Of a stretch of 64,000 bases of DNA, positions 63,563 through 64,000 are shown in pieces (the stretch's first letter is position 1; every line of letters begins with the position of its first letter). Location: positions 86,720-150,719 of the forward strand of contig LT635553.1 of the NCBI GenBank assembly GCA_900120395.1. The letters run 5' to 3'. The notes below the pieces were generated by a model. That model did no database searches and was not told where the DNA came from. It saw only the letters and a list, made by a program, of their open reading frames with translations. Made by a program: the position numbers and the translations under genes. This DNA comes from Porphyromonadaceae bacterium FC4 (GTDB lineage: Bacteria; Bacteroidota; Bacteroidia; Bacteroidales; Porphyromonadaceae).

Positions 63563-63594
63563 CAAAGATACTTATTTTGCACCACTTGTCCCAA
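63563..63594 (-). promoter_or_regulatory. Promoter of the dehydrogenase-bcp-recA operon
   Basis: On the minus strand TTGG (63591-63594), 20-bp spacer, TATCTTTG (63563-63570): a good -33/-7 match, about 66 bp before the start. Confidence 0.65.
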
Positions 63595-63622
63595 CCCTCC
63601 TCCCAACCCCATCGTCAGGGGG

Positions 63623-63768
63623 TGGGAAAGTTTCACGGATAGGAGGGAGGAGTTTCCAGTAGGAAAGAGAATGATTTGACGGATAGTAGAGATGGGTTTC
63701 CTACTGGAAACTTTTGGGGATCGGGGAGGGGATTTTTGGGGTGGAGGTATTCGGCTGTTTGTCAGGGA
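63623..63768 (+). repeat. Interspersed hairpin repeat, copy 10 (second hairpin inverted)
   Basis: Core 63626-63719. Boxes TTTCACGGATAGGAGGGAGG and TTTGACGGATAGTAGAG; first hairpin TTTCCAGTAGGAAAG, second inverted GTTTCCTACTGGAAAC. The right flank keeps TCGGCTGTTTGTCAGG. It lies between the 5S rRNA and the recA operon, both on the minus strand. Confidence 0.9.
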
Positions 63769-63840
63769 GATGCCTGGATTTTCGCTGTGGGTAGGTTGTG
63801 GGGTGGAGGATTGGGTGCGGGGGAGGATGAAGTGGGGGGA

Positions 63841-63884
63841 TAAAAAAGAGAGAGACGGGGGACGGGTGTCCTCTGTCTCTCTCG
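63841..63884 (-). terminator. Intrinsic terminator of the rRNA operon
   Basis: Stem GAGAGAGAC / GTCTCTCTC (63848-63856, 63875-63883), followed on the minus strand by TTTTTT. Directly after the 5S rRNA. Confidence 0.85.
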
Positions 63885-63887
63885 AAT

Positions 63888-63998
63888 TAAGTGGCGGCTA
63901 CCTACTCTCCCATCGTAATAGTACCATCGGCGTGACCGGGCTTAACTTCTCTGTTCGGAATGGTAAGAGGTGGATCCCCGGTGCTATAGCCACCTTGT
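63888..63998 (-). rRNA. rrf: 5S ribosomal RNA
   Basis: On the minus strand the sequence has the hallmarks GGGGATCCACCTCTTACC, CCGAACAGAGAAGTTAAGCC, GCCGATGGTACTA and GGGAGAGTAGGTAGCCGCC. Length of about 110 nt and pattern are those of Bacteroidetes 5S. It is the 3' end of an rRNA operon whose 23S lies beyond the right edge. rRNA operons normally point away from the origin, so the origin is probably to the right. Confidence 0.96.
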
Positions 63999-64000
63999 AT

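Larger units (their letters stand above)
63498..63887. other. Intergenic region between the recA operon and 5S rRNA
   Basis: Holds the recA-operon promoter, repeat copy 10 and its flank, a purine-rich stretch (63780-63840) and the 5S terminator. No gene. Confidence 0.7.

Noticed and set aside
3752..63768. CRISPR array
   Set aside because: The repeated hairpins are dispersed over 60 kb with two per locus, no spacer series and no cas genes.

Overview
The window is chromosomal DNA from a member of the Bacteroidales, most likely Porphyromonas or a close relative. Evidence: a SusC/SusD pair, TonB-receptor/DUF4249 and lamin-tail proteins, many lipoproteins with a C-terminal-Cys lipobox, an S46 dipeptidyl peptidase typical of asaccharolytic Porphyromonas, Bacteroidetes-type promoters (TAnnTTTG at -7), few Shine-Dalgarno sites, and a 5S rRNA of Bacteroidetes type. 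Base composition looks rather GC-rich for the phylum (estimated by eye). No prophage, insertion sequence, CRISPR array or tRNA was seen.

Layout. 1-3.5 kb: 3' end of a susC-like gene and its susD partner. 4.2-4.7 kb: broken YczE/YitT-like membrane gene. 4.9-10.6 kb: five-gene MacAB-TolC-type efflux operon (ATPase, two FtsX permeases, adaptor, outer-membrane channel). 10.7-13.7 kb (minus): FecCD-type ABC importer for an iron complex, haem or cobalamin. 14.2-16.4 kb: rubredoxin, a sugar-phosphate nucleotidyltransferase and miaA. 16.6-22.5 kb: alaS, aroB and a secreted lamin-tail protein, overlapping head to tail. 22.9-27.1 kb: ftsA, ftsZ, yqeY and a tRNA-dihydrouridine synthase. 27.1-28.1 kb: AT-rich gap with a likely new small RNA. 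28.1-31.9 kb (minus): TonB receptor plus DUF4249 lipoprotein. 32.4-37.4 kb (minus): lysine-less aminotransferase homologue, GH20 hexosaminidase, queC, queD, queE. 37.8-40 kb: small lipoprotein and glyA. 40-44.2 kb (minus): ftsK, lolA-like, trxB. 44.7-51.3 kb: Smr-domain protein, CYTH protein, DPP11-like peptidase, 5'-nucleotidase-like lipoprotein, mannose-1-phosphate guanylyltransferase. 51.6-58.4 kb (minus): mnmG, uvrC, dtd, mazG-like, deoC, aroA, with two parS-like sites. 58.8-60.3 kb: beta-propeller lipoprotein. 60.8-63.5 kb (minus): carboxyspermidine dehydrogenase-like gene, bcp, recA. 63.9-64 kb (minus): 5S rRNA, the end of an rRNA operon.

The most unusual structure is a family of ten interspersed, hairpin-rich intergenic repeats of about 100 bp (about 170-200 bp with weaker flanks). 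Each holds two copies of the hairpin GTTTCCAGTAGGAAAC and of GACGGATAG at a 44-bp period. Exactly one copy lies in ten of the eleven intergenic gaps longer than 300 bp, always at a transcription-unit boundary and never within an operon. One copy has a perfect 30-bp inverted repeat that carries copy-specific bases in both arms, and two copies have one hairpin core inverted. Gaps that have a classical intrinsic terminator mostly lack the element, so it may end or insulate transcripts; a MITE/REP-like origin is the main alternative.
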